In this document: positions 36,901-48,780 of the stretch, piece by piece
Numbering within the stretch: the stretch's first letter is position 1
How the letters are laid out: each line of letters begins with the position of its first letter
Made by a program: the position numbers and the translations under genes
Assembly: GCA_907163375.1 (NCBI GenBank)
Contig: CAJQUW010009212.1
Location: forward strand, 49,620-113,619
DNA: 64,000 bases
Direction of reading: 5' to 3'
From: Prostheceraeus crozeri
Taxonomy: Eukaryota; Platyhelminthes; Polycladida; Euryleptidae
Notes under the pieces: generated by a model
What the model was told of the DNA's origin: nothing
Databases searched by the model: none
The model's input: the letters and a program-made list of their open reading frames with translations, nothing else

Positions 36901-37080
36901 TTCTTCATTATACATATTGCCATCTGACCACGCCTCACATAGAGCTATTATTTGTGGCGCACTTGAACATGCCAAAATAGCGAGATCATCAAAATTTGGC
37001 CGGAGAGATTGTACATTTGATAAAATAATATGAAGTACCGGAGGTTTAAACGCAAAATCACTCAGTGAAAATTTGCCACA
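33959..37080 (-). pseudogene. LINE ORF2: endonuclease and reverse transcriptase
   Basis: Endonuclease at 37080-36277: LSNVQSLRPNFDDLAIL, ALCEAWSDG, RRGGGVCAYV, IIAGDLNHF and SDHCITSI. The RT fingers are at 35977-35528 (DNDGIPTRFVK, DYRPISILPIFSKVLE, NQFGFR). 35531-35346 holds the DVPQG motif, cut at LG by the inserted element. 34726-34449 resumes with MSPFLFCACM and the catalytic box YTDDVV (Ala to Thr). 34433-33959 holds LTWDNHI and a C-terminal tail ending SRTCVGKLPSYLH. Several frame changes lie between these blocks, about five or more. The architecture fits the Jockey/CR1 group; exact clade not fixed. Confidence 0.87.
34727..35345 (-). mobile_element. Merlin-derived element inside the LINE
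   Basis: 619 bp with inverted ends of about 170 bp starting GGTACTTCTAGGTTTTATCC (left) and GGTACTTGTAGGTTTTATCC (right, minus strand). The core at 35142-34945 encodes TQNVERMWRAAKF and DSYLCEFMWR, the C-terminal part of an ISXO2/IS1016-type transposase, including the catalytic Glu. That identifies Merlin. The front of the transposase is deleted, so it is non-autonomous. No clear target duplication. Confidence 0.82.
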
Positions 37081-37197
37081 TCCTTCCTCAAAATCACCTG
37101 TCCTCTATACATGATTACATCCTCCCCTAAGCTTTTCCGCGCCTTATATTCTTCTCTTGTGAATCTTAATTCCTTTTGTTGTTCAATTGGGAGATCA

Positions 37198-39734
37198 TTG
37201 TTACTTCAGACTCTGAGCTGTAGAAATCCATCGAACCCTTACGGAGTAAATCATGTGAATGTTTGACACATGCATTGCATTTATTATGTTGGACTAGGAC
37301 TATTATGTAACTTTGTCCTCACTATAGCTCCTCAAATACTAATTGGGCGAATTCGATTGACTAACTTTATGTCACTGGAATCTTATTTTGTTAGGTACGT
37401 ACGTTATTTAGGAAATACATCGAGCCCTTACAGAGTAAGTCATGTGAATGTTTGACAAATGGATTGCATTTAGGAATACTGTGTCAATAGGGCTAATGTC
37501 TATTTTTTGGATTTTTGGCAAAGTTACATTCATGCATTTGTTTTATATTTTTTGTTAGTCAGCTTCAGTCAGTTTCACTCCCATTTATTGTGCCCTGATC
37601 TTAAATATGTTTTATTTTGCGTGAAATAAAAGTTAGGATAATTCATAATAATATGTCACTTTGTTTCTTTAACACTCGTATGAAGTGATCAATTTATTGA
37701 CTTTACCAATGTACATTTTAATGACTTTGCATTGGCTTTGCTATTTTTGTTCGCAACGCCACTAATTTGCATTGTTCTTTGTTCCGTGAACGAGTATTAT
37801 TATAATATCAAGTGATACATGAACAGGTCCCGGTAATGAAAGTCTGATGTCATTTCAAATATCAGTGATGATAAAAAACACACACTTTATGATCAAATAG
37901 TATTGTAACCTATGTATCTCCCTGTAACCGACAAATAACATGAAATGTTACAAATGCTTACTATTGAATTCAACAACAGTTTGTCTCAATGTTTGTTCAT
38001 ATCATGGACTTGAAAGATCATTCACTTTACGCTTCATCCAGTATTCTTTTACCGCAACATGAACAGACTCTGATGCCTGTTCTGAGTATTGGCCTGCGAT
38101 TTACCATACCGTCAACAAAATTCGTGAACATGTCGAATCAAGATATGGATTTCGGAGTGATGCCGATGCCCAAGCCCAAGTTTCGAACTCTGCAATTTTT
38201 TCTTGGGCGTCAAATCTCAATGTATTTCCGAAACATGGATCGACTACATGCCAGAGTTTTCGCTAAGAATCAACAAAAGGTAGGATTTGAATTGGACAAA
38301 TTACAGCCAAGGAATCAACATTTTGCAGAAGCTTTCTGCAATCTCCACCGGTAAAATTGTTGCCTCCATGATACCCAACAGTTTTTACGAAGAATTTTCG
38401 GACCACATGCGTTCTTCAACAGTCCATATTGCTTTCAATTATTGGAATATTCTGTTAAATGTACCCATCAATAGATGAAGTTTTGGTGGTATGATGTTCA
38501 GAATCGGTTCTTCTTCACTCTTGACGCTTGATTTAAGAAGCGGCTCGTTGATACAGTTAAAGTATGTTTTGCTGTCGCACAAGTTACCTTCTGAGCGGAT
38601 CCAACCTTGGTAGTGAAGTCTAATGCTTTTCAATGTTCTTGTCTTGGCATCAATCTCCCAAGCGCCAGAAGTCCCTTCACAATAACAGCACGGATGTTGA
38701 GAGACATGAGACTGTATACTACACAAGATATTTGCGAGTTTTAGATCACTAGCGACTAAGTAGGGAAGTACATCAAGTCCCTCGATGTTATCCAAACATA
38801 TTTGCACGTTTCGATATATTTCTTCCATCTCCGGTACGATTGCAAGGATGAATAGGCCTTTGACACTTCCTTCCTTAGAGGCAGACAATGATGTCAAGCT
38901 ATCATCTTCTCTGATGATGTTCAAGCACACTTTAAAGAATCCTTGACCTCCATCAATGCCCAATTTGAATATGAGATTATATAAGATTATTATACATGTA
39001 ATATCTCATTAGTTCCTGAATAGATCTCCACGCTTTGATTTGATATGTATTTAGACACCGTATTGTTAATATCAGACCGTAATTAGCTAATCGAAGTATT
39101 GAGTTGACAGATGGGGACATGCGTATTTATGCTGAATATAATCAAAAGCAGCAGACCTTTAGATTCGATGGATAATGAGCCATAATGACTCAAAGACTTT
39201 TTCGCTGCAGAACTAACATCACATCTTGGCTCAAGAGTTTTGCTGATGCTTATTGAGTAACAACGAAAAGTTGTCACGAATGTTAGGCACGAATGAACAC
39301 CGCATGCAATTTCCGCAAGAAACAAAGAATAATTCACTGAACAAGCGCTCGATATATTTATCAGATGTCGTTTGTACGCAACAACTCAATACCCTATAAA
39401 CATAACATGAACTAAAAAATCGCCTAAAAAGTACTTGAGGACAGTAATGAGGACAGTCATACACAGTAAAATATAACCCACATGTCAGACATTCACATGA
39501 TTTATTCTGTAAGTGCTCCATGTATTTCCTAACGTACCTAACAAAACAAGATTCCAGTGACATAAAGTTAGTTAATCGAATTCGCCCAATTAGTATTTGA
39601 GGAGCTATAGTGAGGACAAAGTTACATAATAGGCCTAGTCCAACATAATAAATGCAATGCATGTGTCAAACATTCACATGATTTACTCCGTAAGGGCTCG
39701 ATGGATTTCTACAGCTCAGCGTCTGAAGTAACAA
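37198..39734 (-). mobile_element. DNA transposon with long inverted ends, unassigned superfamily
   Basis: 2537 bp. Ends of about 290 bp (37198-37487, 39447-39734) start TTGTTACTTCAGAC and are about 90% alike. Each arm repeats a CATTCACATGATTTA block about 175 bp apart. A broken transposase-like gene lies on the minus strand in the middle. Flanking duplication not resolved. Confidence 0.82.
38000..38963 (-). pseudogene. transposase-like protein, superfamily not assigned
   Basis: An open frame of 174 residues (38963-38439) begins MGIDGGQGFFKVCLNI (possible first Asp). It continues with LVASDLKLANILCSIQSH (possible second Asp), HPCCYCEG (Cys pair) and PPKLHLLMGTFNRIF. Downstream, across stops and shifts, the same gene continues with VGYHGGNNFTGGDCRKLL, LPFVDS and VVDPCFGNTL near 38000-38390. 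This pattern of blocks (GxDGGxGxxK, DLKLxN, CCxC, LHxxxGxxN, HGGxFxGxxC) occurs, by memory only, in uncharacterised animal proteins. I cannot name the superfamily. The long inverted ends around it support a transposase. Confidence 0.65.
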
Positions 39735-40140
39735 GTATGCAGATGACTAACATGTGTGACATCAACCAAGTCTGCCCAATTTTTATTTGCAGCAACTTCT
39801 ACTGATTTCTGCCAATATTTGGAAAAATATTGATCGATCAAATCGATAATTATCGATTTTCTACCAAAGGGCTCGATAAAAATCACAGAAGTTGTGACTA
39901 AATTTAGCAGAAGAATACACAGTTTTATATCTGTTGTCCACGTTCACTCCCAATTTCAGCAAGTGCGCTAAAATCACAAATTATTGATTTCTAATAATTA
40001 TCGATTTTCAAAAATCAATAAAGTCAGTTTTTTCGATTAGGGCTCGATGAAAGATTATCAAAATTTCTTTTAAATAACTTCTCTTGTCCTAATAAGACCA
40101 ATTTTTTCAAAACAGATCATCCCCATTTTTTTTAACTTTC
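39735..40140. other. AT-rich, ATCGAT-rich stretch
   Basis: Repeated ATCGATAATTATCGATTTT-like motifs and AGGGCTCGATRAA twice. May be the body of the adjacent SINE. No gene. Confidence 0.4.
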
Positions 40141-40159
40141 GCGACCTTCCTGACCACCG

Positions 40160-40235
40160 TGTGCTGTGAACTCGAACCCTAAGCCTCGCAAACGGATGAC
40201 AGAATCACTGACCACTCGATCACACCAACAGATCT
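40160..40235 (-). repeat. tRNA-derived SINE head
   Basis: On the minus strand an A box (TGATCGAGTGGT at 40222-40211) and a B box (GGTTCGAGTTC at 40178-40168) stand about 35 bp apart, the spacing of an internal RNA polymerase III promoter. It does not fold as a full tRNA. Consistent with a tRNA-type SINE. Confidence 0.6.
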
Positions 40236-40837
40236 CTGTGAGATAAAGTTTAAAAATCAGCAAACCAGCAGTCTACAGAAGCGATCGATAGGCTGTCGCC
40301 GTTTTATGACGTATGGAACGCACCACGCCGACGAGAATACACAGAGTATACGAGAGTACACAGCAATTGTAATCAATTACATTCGTAGATAAGTAATTTG
40401 CAATTGTAATCATGGACTTGCATTTTCTTAGTAATTAGCACAATTCTGCTGCAATCTTCCTCAGTAGCAATTCTGTAGTCTATCTATTACGCAGTGTGTG
40501 TTCTGTCTTAACATCAAATGATTCAGACTGGCACTGATGATGTCACCGAATTTAAATTCATTTAAGTGTCATGCAATATTCTCAAAAAATTGATTCTCGC
40601 TTAAAATCAAGCGCCGATAGAAAATCATCTGCCGGCATCGGGCTCTAGGTCGATATTTGCTAATCGCTTTCTGTCTTGAAATCAATGCTCCAATAGCATT
40701 TAAGAAAGTCAACATCAATAATAAATCCTAGAAAAACTAAGCATATCGATCATGAGATCAATCGATAAATATTTAATGGCTCCTAACCATGGAAGAATGC
40801 ATGCCAAGACTTCTTGATTGTTATCAAGAAGATAGAC
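40236..40837. other. intergenic, nothing recognised
   Basis: No gene or repeat identified. Confidence 0.5.
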
Positions 40838-41137
40838 CACATAATTAGATTGTTTTGACGTATCACTGCGTTAGAAGTGCAAACTGATTCAAACAGATGG
40901 CACATGCAGGAACTTACTAAATGGGCTAAAAGAAATTTTTAATACCTTGCAGAGATAGGAAAAATAGTCGTACGTCGCTTGCGGATTGCTGTGAGTTCCT
41001 TCAAAATGCTCCGATCGTCAGTATTCCTCCAGATTCGAAGAATTCTGATCATTGCGAAAAAGTTTTCTCGATAATGTTGGGCCTTCCTATCATTATTAAA
41101 AAGTTAGCAGGCGCACGAAGAAGTGGTCACACGCGAC
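40838..41137 (+). mobile_element. diverged partial copy of the 612-bp hAT MITE
   Basis: Starts CACATAATTAG and follows the 612-bp elements at 47.4 and 58.5 kb through ACCTTGCAGAGATAGGAAAA, CGCTTGCGGATT, CAGATTCGAAGAATTC and ATCATTATTAAA blocks. It then loses similarity. Confidence 0.75.
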
Positions 41138-41340
41138 TCTGTGGAACTTGACATCGTCTGTGTCTCTTTAGTGTGTGATCCGGTTGATTACAGTCGGTGA
41201 AACTTCGCACACTTTGGCTTGGCGGGTTCAATGTTGAACTAACTACTCATTGTTCGATTGCTATGGTATTATGTCAGCAGACTGTGCCATTTCATTAACG
41301 TTACATGTTCCAATGCTTCCCATAGAAATTGACAACAATA

Positions 41341-41575
41341 ACACCTCTAGAATGGAAATTAAGCTTCATGCAATGCACAATAATGGCACATAAATCGCAC
41401 GCATTTTCACTTCGATGCACCTGCCAACGTCTGTATCATTTGGTTAGAATCAGTCACATGTGTAAATCGAAGCTTTTAATTGGTTTTTCATGCCTCAACT
41501 TAGTTCCCTCGGATGTGCCGCGACCTTGAGTCAATTTCCATTCTAGCGAACTTCAGATAAACAGTTTATTTCTAT
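41341..41575 (+). repeat. MITE-like repeat family C, copy 2
   Basis: Inner inverted ends CTAGAATGGAAATT and AATTTCCATTCTAG (41348-41547). Shares ordered blocks with 32841-33090. Confidence 0.7.
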
Positions 41576-41897
41576 GTTTACAGTCGAACGGTGTGAACGA
41601 TATTTCTATTTGACGAATTCATCACAGAGAAATCAAAGATGCATTCTTTTCACATGACATGCTTGTCTGCAATCTGACCTTTGAAGTTCTTGGATTCGCT
41701 GATGCAACCTACTTCTGAAATGCGCGCGCTCGGCCAATCACGCAAGCCAAAGAGGGACGGATATCTATGTCAATCCCCATTCCTGCTACCATTCCATACA
41801 ATGGTTGGGATATATCTGTATCCTATTAATCAACCTACACGGAAACTAATTTATCTTTTAAAATGCAGTTGATAAAATCTGTCCACGGAGCGAATCT

Positions 41898-42419
41898 GTC
41901 CACCAGGACCATGGTTGGCCGGTAAAAGCCACCAGCTTTTGTAACTTTTTTCGGCTAAAACTGGCAAAAACTGGCTAAAACTATTTTTCCAGCATTACTG
42001 CTATTTTTTTGGGTACATGAGTCATAATAAGTTCATTTTAGTTTTTATCATTCGATAAACATTTAGGCCTGTATTTCCAGAATTTTCACCTTATCAATAT
42101 CATATTTTAAGGAAGAATATATTCCAAGTATAAGTGTAAGAACATGAATTATTCTAAAAAATATTGTTAAGCTCATGTGCATTCTCTAAAGCGTGCACGT
42201 GAATGTCACAATTGTTTGTCCCTCCCAGATTCTGTCAACAACGATCAATTTTGCAGCTTATTGGAAATGTTCTTTTGTAGAGATTGTAACTGAAGCTGTT
42301 CAGACACTTCGTGAAGAAATAGACCGATTTTTCGAAATTTTAGTTTTAGCCGGTTTTTACCACTTAGTGGCAAAAGCCAGTTTTAGACGGCAAAAAGCCA
42401 AGCCTATGGAGGCCTGGAC
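41898..42419. mobile_element. inverted-repeat element with GGCTAAAAC motifs
   Basis: Diverged inverted ends of about 85 bp starting GTCCA, rich in CGGCTAAAACTGGC-like blocks on both sides. No coding capacity, no resolved target duplication. Confidence 0.6.
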
Positions 42420-42734
42420 ACGCCCACCACTCTCACAAGAGGACTAATCATCACCAGCGGTGTCAGTGGCATGAAAGCTGTCAAATCCTTTATTTGCCAT
42501 TGTCTCATTTAGATCATGGAAAGGTAAAAAAAATCTTCAATGACGATAAGACACTGAACAAGATGAGCAGTAACTGATGACCCTTCAACTTCAACAAGAC
42601 GCGCCTATGATCATATCTGCATAAGCATTTTATTCATGACTTCTAGTCTATCCTTCATACCTTGCGATTTTAACAAACAGTTGAAATAGAATTTCTCGCT
42701 CAATAAGCAAATTCAGTGCACGAAGGTGCAATTG

Positions 42735-44060
42735 TAGGTTACACCACGAGTCAATTCAACGAGCGCGAAGCGCGAGTTTAATTACGAGTGATGCAACCGA
42801 ATTACACCACAGTTTCTTATCCCTGCATTGGTCTAAGTGTGGTGTATGAGATTTTTTTTCATAGTTCGCCCATGAGGGGGAAAGTGTTTGTTCAGCCAGA
42901 ATCAGAGGAACCGGATATTTTATGGCTGGCGCGGGCAAGCGATGTGGGGCAGACGAATGACTTCAGCGGAAACTTTGTTTTTACAACGACAAGGCATTCG
43001 AACTTCAAGAAGTGGATGAACATCAAAGCATGACTATTTCTCAGTTTGAATTCGGTGAGGATGTATTTTATCTTCAACAAAAGAGGATATTATGAGTTTT
43101 TATGTTTTAGGAAAGTCGACAGAATTTTTAACCCATTGAATTTTCTGAGGACTAAATTCTTCGCTAATAAAGAGGGCCATGCATGTCGTTTACATTGACA
43201 TTGATATGTGCATTCTAGGAGTATAGAGATTTTGGCAACTGTTTTCGTAACAAGAGACCAAAACAAAACTGTGGCGACATATACACTGTCATTGTTGTGC
43301 TTCCTTTTTTATCACCATTTCCTGAAGAAAGTGAGCCGCGGGGCAAAACTGTGGTGTAAGAGAAACATTCTTAAACAGTTTTGCAGACTACATTTAAAAA
43401 AACTGTGGTCTTATATGAGATTTTGACTTCTTAACAGGAGACCAAAAGTGTGGCGACATATACACTGTCATTGTTGTGCTTCCATTTTTATTACCATTTC
43501 GTGAAGTGATTGAGTCGCGGGGCAAAACTGTGGTGTAAGAGAGATATTCTTCCACATCCACAGTTTTGCAGACTACATTCCGAAAACAGTGGTCTTATAA
43601 GAGATTTTGACAACTGTTTTCTTAACAACCCTCACTGCTGTGCTTGCCATTTTTATTACCATTTCATGAAGTGATTGAGTCTCGGGGCAAAACTGTGGTG
43701 TAAGAGAAACATTCTTCCACATCCACAGTTTTGCAGACTACATTCCGAAGACATTGGTCTTATAAGAGATTTTGACAACTGTTTTCTTAACAACCCTCAC
43801 TGCTGTGCTTGCCATTTTTATTACCATTTCATGAAGTGAGTGAGTTGCAGGACAAAACTGTGGTGTAAGAGAAACATTCTTCCACATCCACAGTTTTGCA
43901 GACTACATTCCGAAGACATTGGTCTTATAAGAGATTTTGACGAAGAGTTTTCGTAACACGAGAACAAAACAGTGGTGTAAATCTTATCATACTTTCTTGC
44001 TCCTTAATTGGTCTAATTGTGGTGTATGCGAATTTTTTCTACAGTTACAAACCTAAAGAA
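42735..44060. repeat. satellite-like region
   Basis: Bounded by related single segments at 42796-42860 and 43985-44045 (TTGGTCTAAKTGTGGTGTATG), with a tandem array between. No gene. Confidence 0.7.
43200..43990 (+). repeat. tandem repeat, period 165-179 bp, about 4.5 copies
   Basis: GTGTAAGAG recurs at about 43354, 43533, 43698 and 43863. Each unit holds a 12-bp perfect inverted repeat, GCAAAACTGTGG and CCACAGTTTTGC, around 25 bp, so each can form a hairpin. Confidence 0.88.
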
Positions 44061-44689
44061 AAACCATTTGCCCATTGAAAAACCACTTGTCCCACACACG
44101 GGACAAGTTGTTGCAAACATCAGAATTATAATGTTATGCAATCAAATCGATAACCGTTCAAAGACTTTGGCTAAATAAATAATTTTTTGAAGCGTGTGAA
44201 ATAGGCTACGTGCGAAAACACAACTAATATAATAGGCCCGAACTAGCAATTAACTTAAATTCATTAATTGACTAAAAATTCGACCGACAGAAAAGTGAAC
44301 CGATTTAGTTATCTGTTAGGCAGAATTACTAGTCCATTATTTTGAAAGACTCTATAACACCGAAAACCACAGAATATTGAGCCTATTTCGGTGTTACACC
44401 GTCGTTCAGAAACTGCAGAATATTTTATTCGGATAAATTTAGTGCTGGCAGAATGTTTAGTTAATGAACGACGCCATGGATGCCTAACACAACTTAAAGA
44501 TTTCACATTCACATTTACATTTACATTAGCAAAAACCTCAATAGAAATGTGTTACCTCAACGTCTTTGCTGGACATTATGACAAGATAATCCTTCTCTTC
44601 CAATGATTTCTTGCGATCCTCGTTAAACTTCTTACAATGTGCTTAATTGTTTATTTGTTAAACATCTCACCGACCTAATGTACACAGTG

Positions 44690-44880
44690 AGAGATGTTTA
44701 GAAAGCCCTTTTTATTACCTTTCTATGAAGTGAGTGAGTGTCGGGCAAAACTGTGGTGTAAGAGAATTATTCTACACAGTTTCGCAGACTATAATCTGAA
44801 AAGTGTGGTGTAAGAGAATTTGATGACGAGTTTTCTTAACACTAAAACGAAACTGTGGAGACATATGCACCCTCACTGTG
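44690..44880 (+). repeat. detached unit of the same satellite
   Basis: One further unit (CGGGCAAAACTGTGGTGTAA, TTTCGCAGACT) separated from the array by about 650 bp. Confidence 0.8.
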
Positions 44881-46500
44881 GTGTAAACAGTGTAGCACAA
44901 AAGCTTTCTAGTGTGCTTGTTGACCGTCTGATGTCAAGAGTACAGTACTTTCTGCAGGCGGTAACCGGAATGGTGATAAACAAATATTTTGGCCTATTAA
45001 GGTCAAGGGGCCTCAATATTGTCAATATTGATCATTTCAATATCAGTCTTGTCAATCGTGTCCTCTCATCAATATCAATCATGTCATGTAACATGTGCGT
45101 TTATGTACATCATAAAAAACCTCTTGATATTGTGAACTGCACAATCTATATACTGACGTGTTTTAATCAGCAGACTTATACCGGTTAAATCAACAAGGAG
45201 GCCTAGATTGTCACATGAGGCGAAAGTTATTTCAAACACATGCACTGCGGTTAAGTTCGAAACGAAGCAAGTCTAAGTAATTGTCACAAAACCCCTAAAA
45301 TATTGATATACCGGTAGCATTATTGGCGAACATTGAATTGGTGACTCCGATATCATCAATCAAGCGTCTTTCTTGCCTCATCATGCTACGTGTACAGTAT
45401 GCTCATCTGTTGTGTTGGGAGTCCTTAAATTCAAAAGCAGTTCTTGAATACTGCTCCCATTCGCTGCAACAGTTCCATTAATCGCTACACCGTTCACAGC
45501 ACTTTTGAAATAATGCAATGGAAGCTATAATGTAGATATACACAGAGGAAGTTAACTAAGTTATCTAAGTCAGCATACACAGAGGAACTAATTTAAATTT
45601 AGAAGCTAAAGTTAATCCGTTAATTCGTTAAATTAGTGGGAATTAACACGAGGCCGAAGCTTTTTCTACAAGAGAAAATTAGTATGTAGCCACTTATCTG
45701 GTACATTGAAACGCATTCTAGGAGTAGGCTATAAAAACCATAAATGTACAAAAATGAATAAGTAGGTCTAAATGGCAGGAAACATGGGTATCCACTACTC
45801 ACTAAAAGAATTGCTGATTACCAAACTTTAAGCTAAATTAGTAGCCTGCATTGAAGGAACAACGTAAAGGACACAAAAGGAAAAGCACAAAGGAGATAAG
45901 TCAATTAAGTAAAGTGAAATTTGGTCTACTGCACATGTGAAGACCGATCTGTAAGATCTACAGAAATCAGACGAAAAACAATTGCGTTGAATTGACACAT
46001 GCCCATATATTATAAAAGAATTTAGATTTCTCTCATCAGTCGACGATCTAATTGCAGTAAGCAAGTAATTATCTACTGTGACAGATGCTATTGAGTTTGC
46101 TTGACTGTGTCAACATGTCGATTAAGCAGAGAGATCTAATCTTTTGAAGTCAATTGTTGAAAAAATTGACCATTATCCTTTTGATGAAGAAATTGACTCG
46201 CTCGGCTCTAAATGTACCTACATGCTTTTAAATTCGGAACAAAAGCACAAAGTAAAAAGTCAATAAACGTCAATAAGTCACTGCGGACTTCGAATCTATT
46301 CCTTAGGTCGGGCGAGTGCAGTCGGGGAATGAATGGTGTTGCTGTCTTTTATCAACTTTATAGCTGTCACTATGCTTAGTTATTCAATCTGCGTCAGACT
46401 TATTTTTATTGTCATTTTTACTAAAAGAAAGCCTTGCTCCACGTATCCGGAAAGTTTAGAAAAAATTGGATTATGGTGCTAAGTAAAAGTAGGCCCCACT
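44881..46500. other. intergenic, nothing recognised
   Basis: No gene or repeat identified. Confidence 0.5.
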
Positions 46501-47010
46501 ATTTCTCGGAGAGGACCATCTTAGAAAGGCTTGTTAAGAAGTACAGGTCTTGTGGATAAACTACGAATTTGTTTCACAACAGGCACATCCCTTAAGAGAA
46601 TTCTGCATCCTCCAAAAGAAAGGAAACAGTATTCAGAAGATTGGAAACGTGTCTATCAGCAAAGAGGACAGGATCCTGCTTCAATTAATGGGTTGTATAT
46701 AAAATCACCTACAATATCTGTAGAATATTGTCGGTGAAACATCGAGAACAGTGCAATCCCGAGAACAAGAACATTTTAAAGGGGGATCATCTGCTGTTTT
46801 CACACATTTCAGTGACATTCATCCCAAGAGCCTGGTAAAAAATCACATCACGCGGGATTACTACAATATAATGAGAATAATTGGCAGAAGGACATATTTA
46901 GAGGCAATAAGCATGTCAGAGATAGACTCTCCCTTACTAATGAATGGCTGTGTCGGTAAGAAACTGTCAGTTGAAAGTCAATTGCATACATTATACTTCT
47001 ATTTCACTTC
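46501..47010 (+). mobile_element. Penelope-like fragment: linker and GIY-YIG
   Basis: The upstream part (46531-46737) reads TGLVDKLRICFTTGTSLKRI, like the connector between RT and nuclease in Penelope proteins. Further on are VGETSRTVQSREQEHFK (the YIG and catalytic Arg region) and FSDIHPKSL, with a tail RRTYLEAISMSEIDSPLL. RT is absent and the frame is broken. It is diverged from both other Penelope-like copies in the window. Confidence 0.72.
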
Positions 47011-47363
47011 TTTCCTTATCTTCTTATTACTCAGTTTGTCAACAGTAGTAGTAGTGGTAGCCTTTTATTTCTACACTTACAGTATATTTTACGGCGTCAA
47101 GTGAACGCTTCATATCCATGTCCCCTGAATTGTATTTATTGTGCATTTCTTCCACTCTTCATCATCTCCGTCACAGTTTTGCTCCTGATCAAGCTGCAAA
47201 GCGAAACGGTGAGTCTACGACTTATTTTGATACAGGATCTGTGGAACATTGTCGAATTTTTTCTTAATTATTTGTTGTCAGTCTATTTTTGGTGTCGAAT
47301 TTTGAATGCATTGATATATATGCATTGAACACTGATTTATGCTGAGTCGTGGATAAGTCAACC

Positions 47364-47975
47364 CACAGAATTAAATATTTTGTTTATCTGCTTCGGTTTG
47401 CTAGAAGTGTGATTAATACGAAATCGCCGGCATATCGAGAAATCAATTAAGTGGGCAAAAAAGGAATTCCTAGTACCTTACAGAGATAGGAAAAAGGCGT
47501 GCGCCGCTTGCGGATTAAGGTGAGCTCCAGCAAAGTGCTTCGATTGCCAAAATTCCTTCAGATTCGAAGAATTCAGGTCATTGCGCTCAATTTTTCTCCA
47601 TAATGTTGATCCTTCTGATCATTATTAAAGAAAGTAGCAGGCGTACTAAAATTAGTTCACTTGATGTTTTCACATCCTCTCCTCGGCATTCCTCACTGTA
47701 TAGTGCATACACTGAATCGAATGCTGGCCAAGACAGGGATGTGTGTTTTGGTGTGTGCGAAGTGATATCACAGCACGCACGCATCTCTCACTGGCTCTGG
47801 TGTCCTCTCCTGACAGCTTATTGTTTGCCATTTCCAATAGCAAGCGATACACGAATTATCCATTCGAGAAGGAGCAAGTTGTCTAATTCTGTGATGTGCC
47901 ATTTCGATATTAAGGTTAGATATGATTCTTCCTTTCTAGGAAACCGAAGCGCGCACAGATGAATCCAATTCTGTG
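47364..47975 (+). mobile_element. 612-bp hAT MITE, copy 1
   Basis: Ends CACAGAATTA and AATTCTGTG. AGTCAACC is directly repeated at 47356-47363 and 47976-47983, a perfect 8-bp target duplication as made by hAT transposases. Same length as copy 2 and over 90% alike by eye. No coding capacity. Confidence 0.92.
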
Positions 47976-47983
47976 AGTCAACC

Positions 47984-48780
47984 AGTCACGCACGATCTTG
48001 CGTGAAAACTCATTCATATTTACTATCTTAGCACGACGCACATGCACGAGCATGATGTAAACAATAGACAGTCCTACATGAATCCATCATCATAGGCATG
48101 CAGCGGGTAATTTTTCATCAGATAGCAAAATAACTTTCAATGGAATGTCTCCACCTCCTGAGAATTATTACATAAATGCAGGCCTGTAGTGAGTGTTGAC
48201 GACCAATAACTAGTGATGAAAATTTTCCTTGGAAAATTATGGAAAAAATAGGAAAATTTTTGAAATTTTTGAAAATTTTGATTTTTTTGATAGGTCCTAT
48301 AATTTGAGCGCTTCCACTGCCGAGGCAGTTACGTACCAATAAATTGGGTCTGAAACTCTTGATTTCATCATTATTTCGATTAAAGCGATCGTAGCACTAC
48401 GATTTCCGTCCGCGGATTTTTGAACATTCCTTTGCCACCAGTGGCTTGCGCCATTTTGTTAGCATTTTTAATTATCACACAGACACCGTTTGGGATAACG
48501 TGAATCTTGCTTTACAATAGGGGTATAATTTCATGCAATGTGAAAGATCTGGAGCAAAAATAATATACATCATCTTGGAGTTTGCTAATTGTTAGCTTCA
48601 AAGTTAAGCTTTAGTATGCAGCGTTGATCATAGTGATAAAAATTCTCCATGTGCTGCTGAACATGTGAAGTATAAGCACACAGTCCACGCAGCATTCATG
48701 AGTGACCATGGAAGATATAAAGACTGAAAAATCTTGAGATATTTGAAAACTAAAGATATCTGTGATGAGTAAAAGAATAT
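47984..48780. other. intergenic, low-complexity stretch
   Basis: 48230-48295 is a run of GAAAATTTTTGAAATT-type low-complexity sequence. No gene. Confidence 0.5.

Larger units (their letters stand above)
33900..37090 (-). mobile_element. LINE retrotransposon, Jockey/CR1-type, broken
   Basis: Minus-strand element with an apurinic-type endonuclease followed by reverse transcriptase, interrupted by a Merlin-derived insert. The 3' end lies in the AT-rich tract near 33900. The 5' end is near 37090-37190, next to the edge of the following DNA transposon. Internal stops and shifts make it non-functional. Confidence 0.85.

Noticed and set aside
37989-38354. 121-residue frame on plus
   Set aside because: Antisense to readable transposase blocks (VGYHGGNNF, CRKLL) on minus.
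39231-39662. 143-residue Cys-containing frame on minus
   Set aside because: It covers the right inverted end of the transposon, and the left end yields the same front part. Terminal-repeat DNA, not a gene.
40141-40235. Functional tRNA gene
   Set aside because: Boxes are present but the arms do not pair as a cloverleaf; SINE head fits better.
43200-43990. Regularly spaced repeat array, considered as CRISPR-like
   Set aside because: Units of 165-179 bp are similar throughout with no unique spacers, and the genome is animal.
44820-45188. 122-residue frame on plus
   Set aside because: Starts in the satellite unit; no motif.
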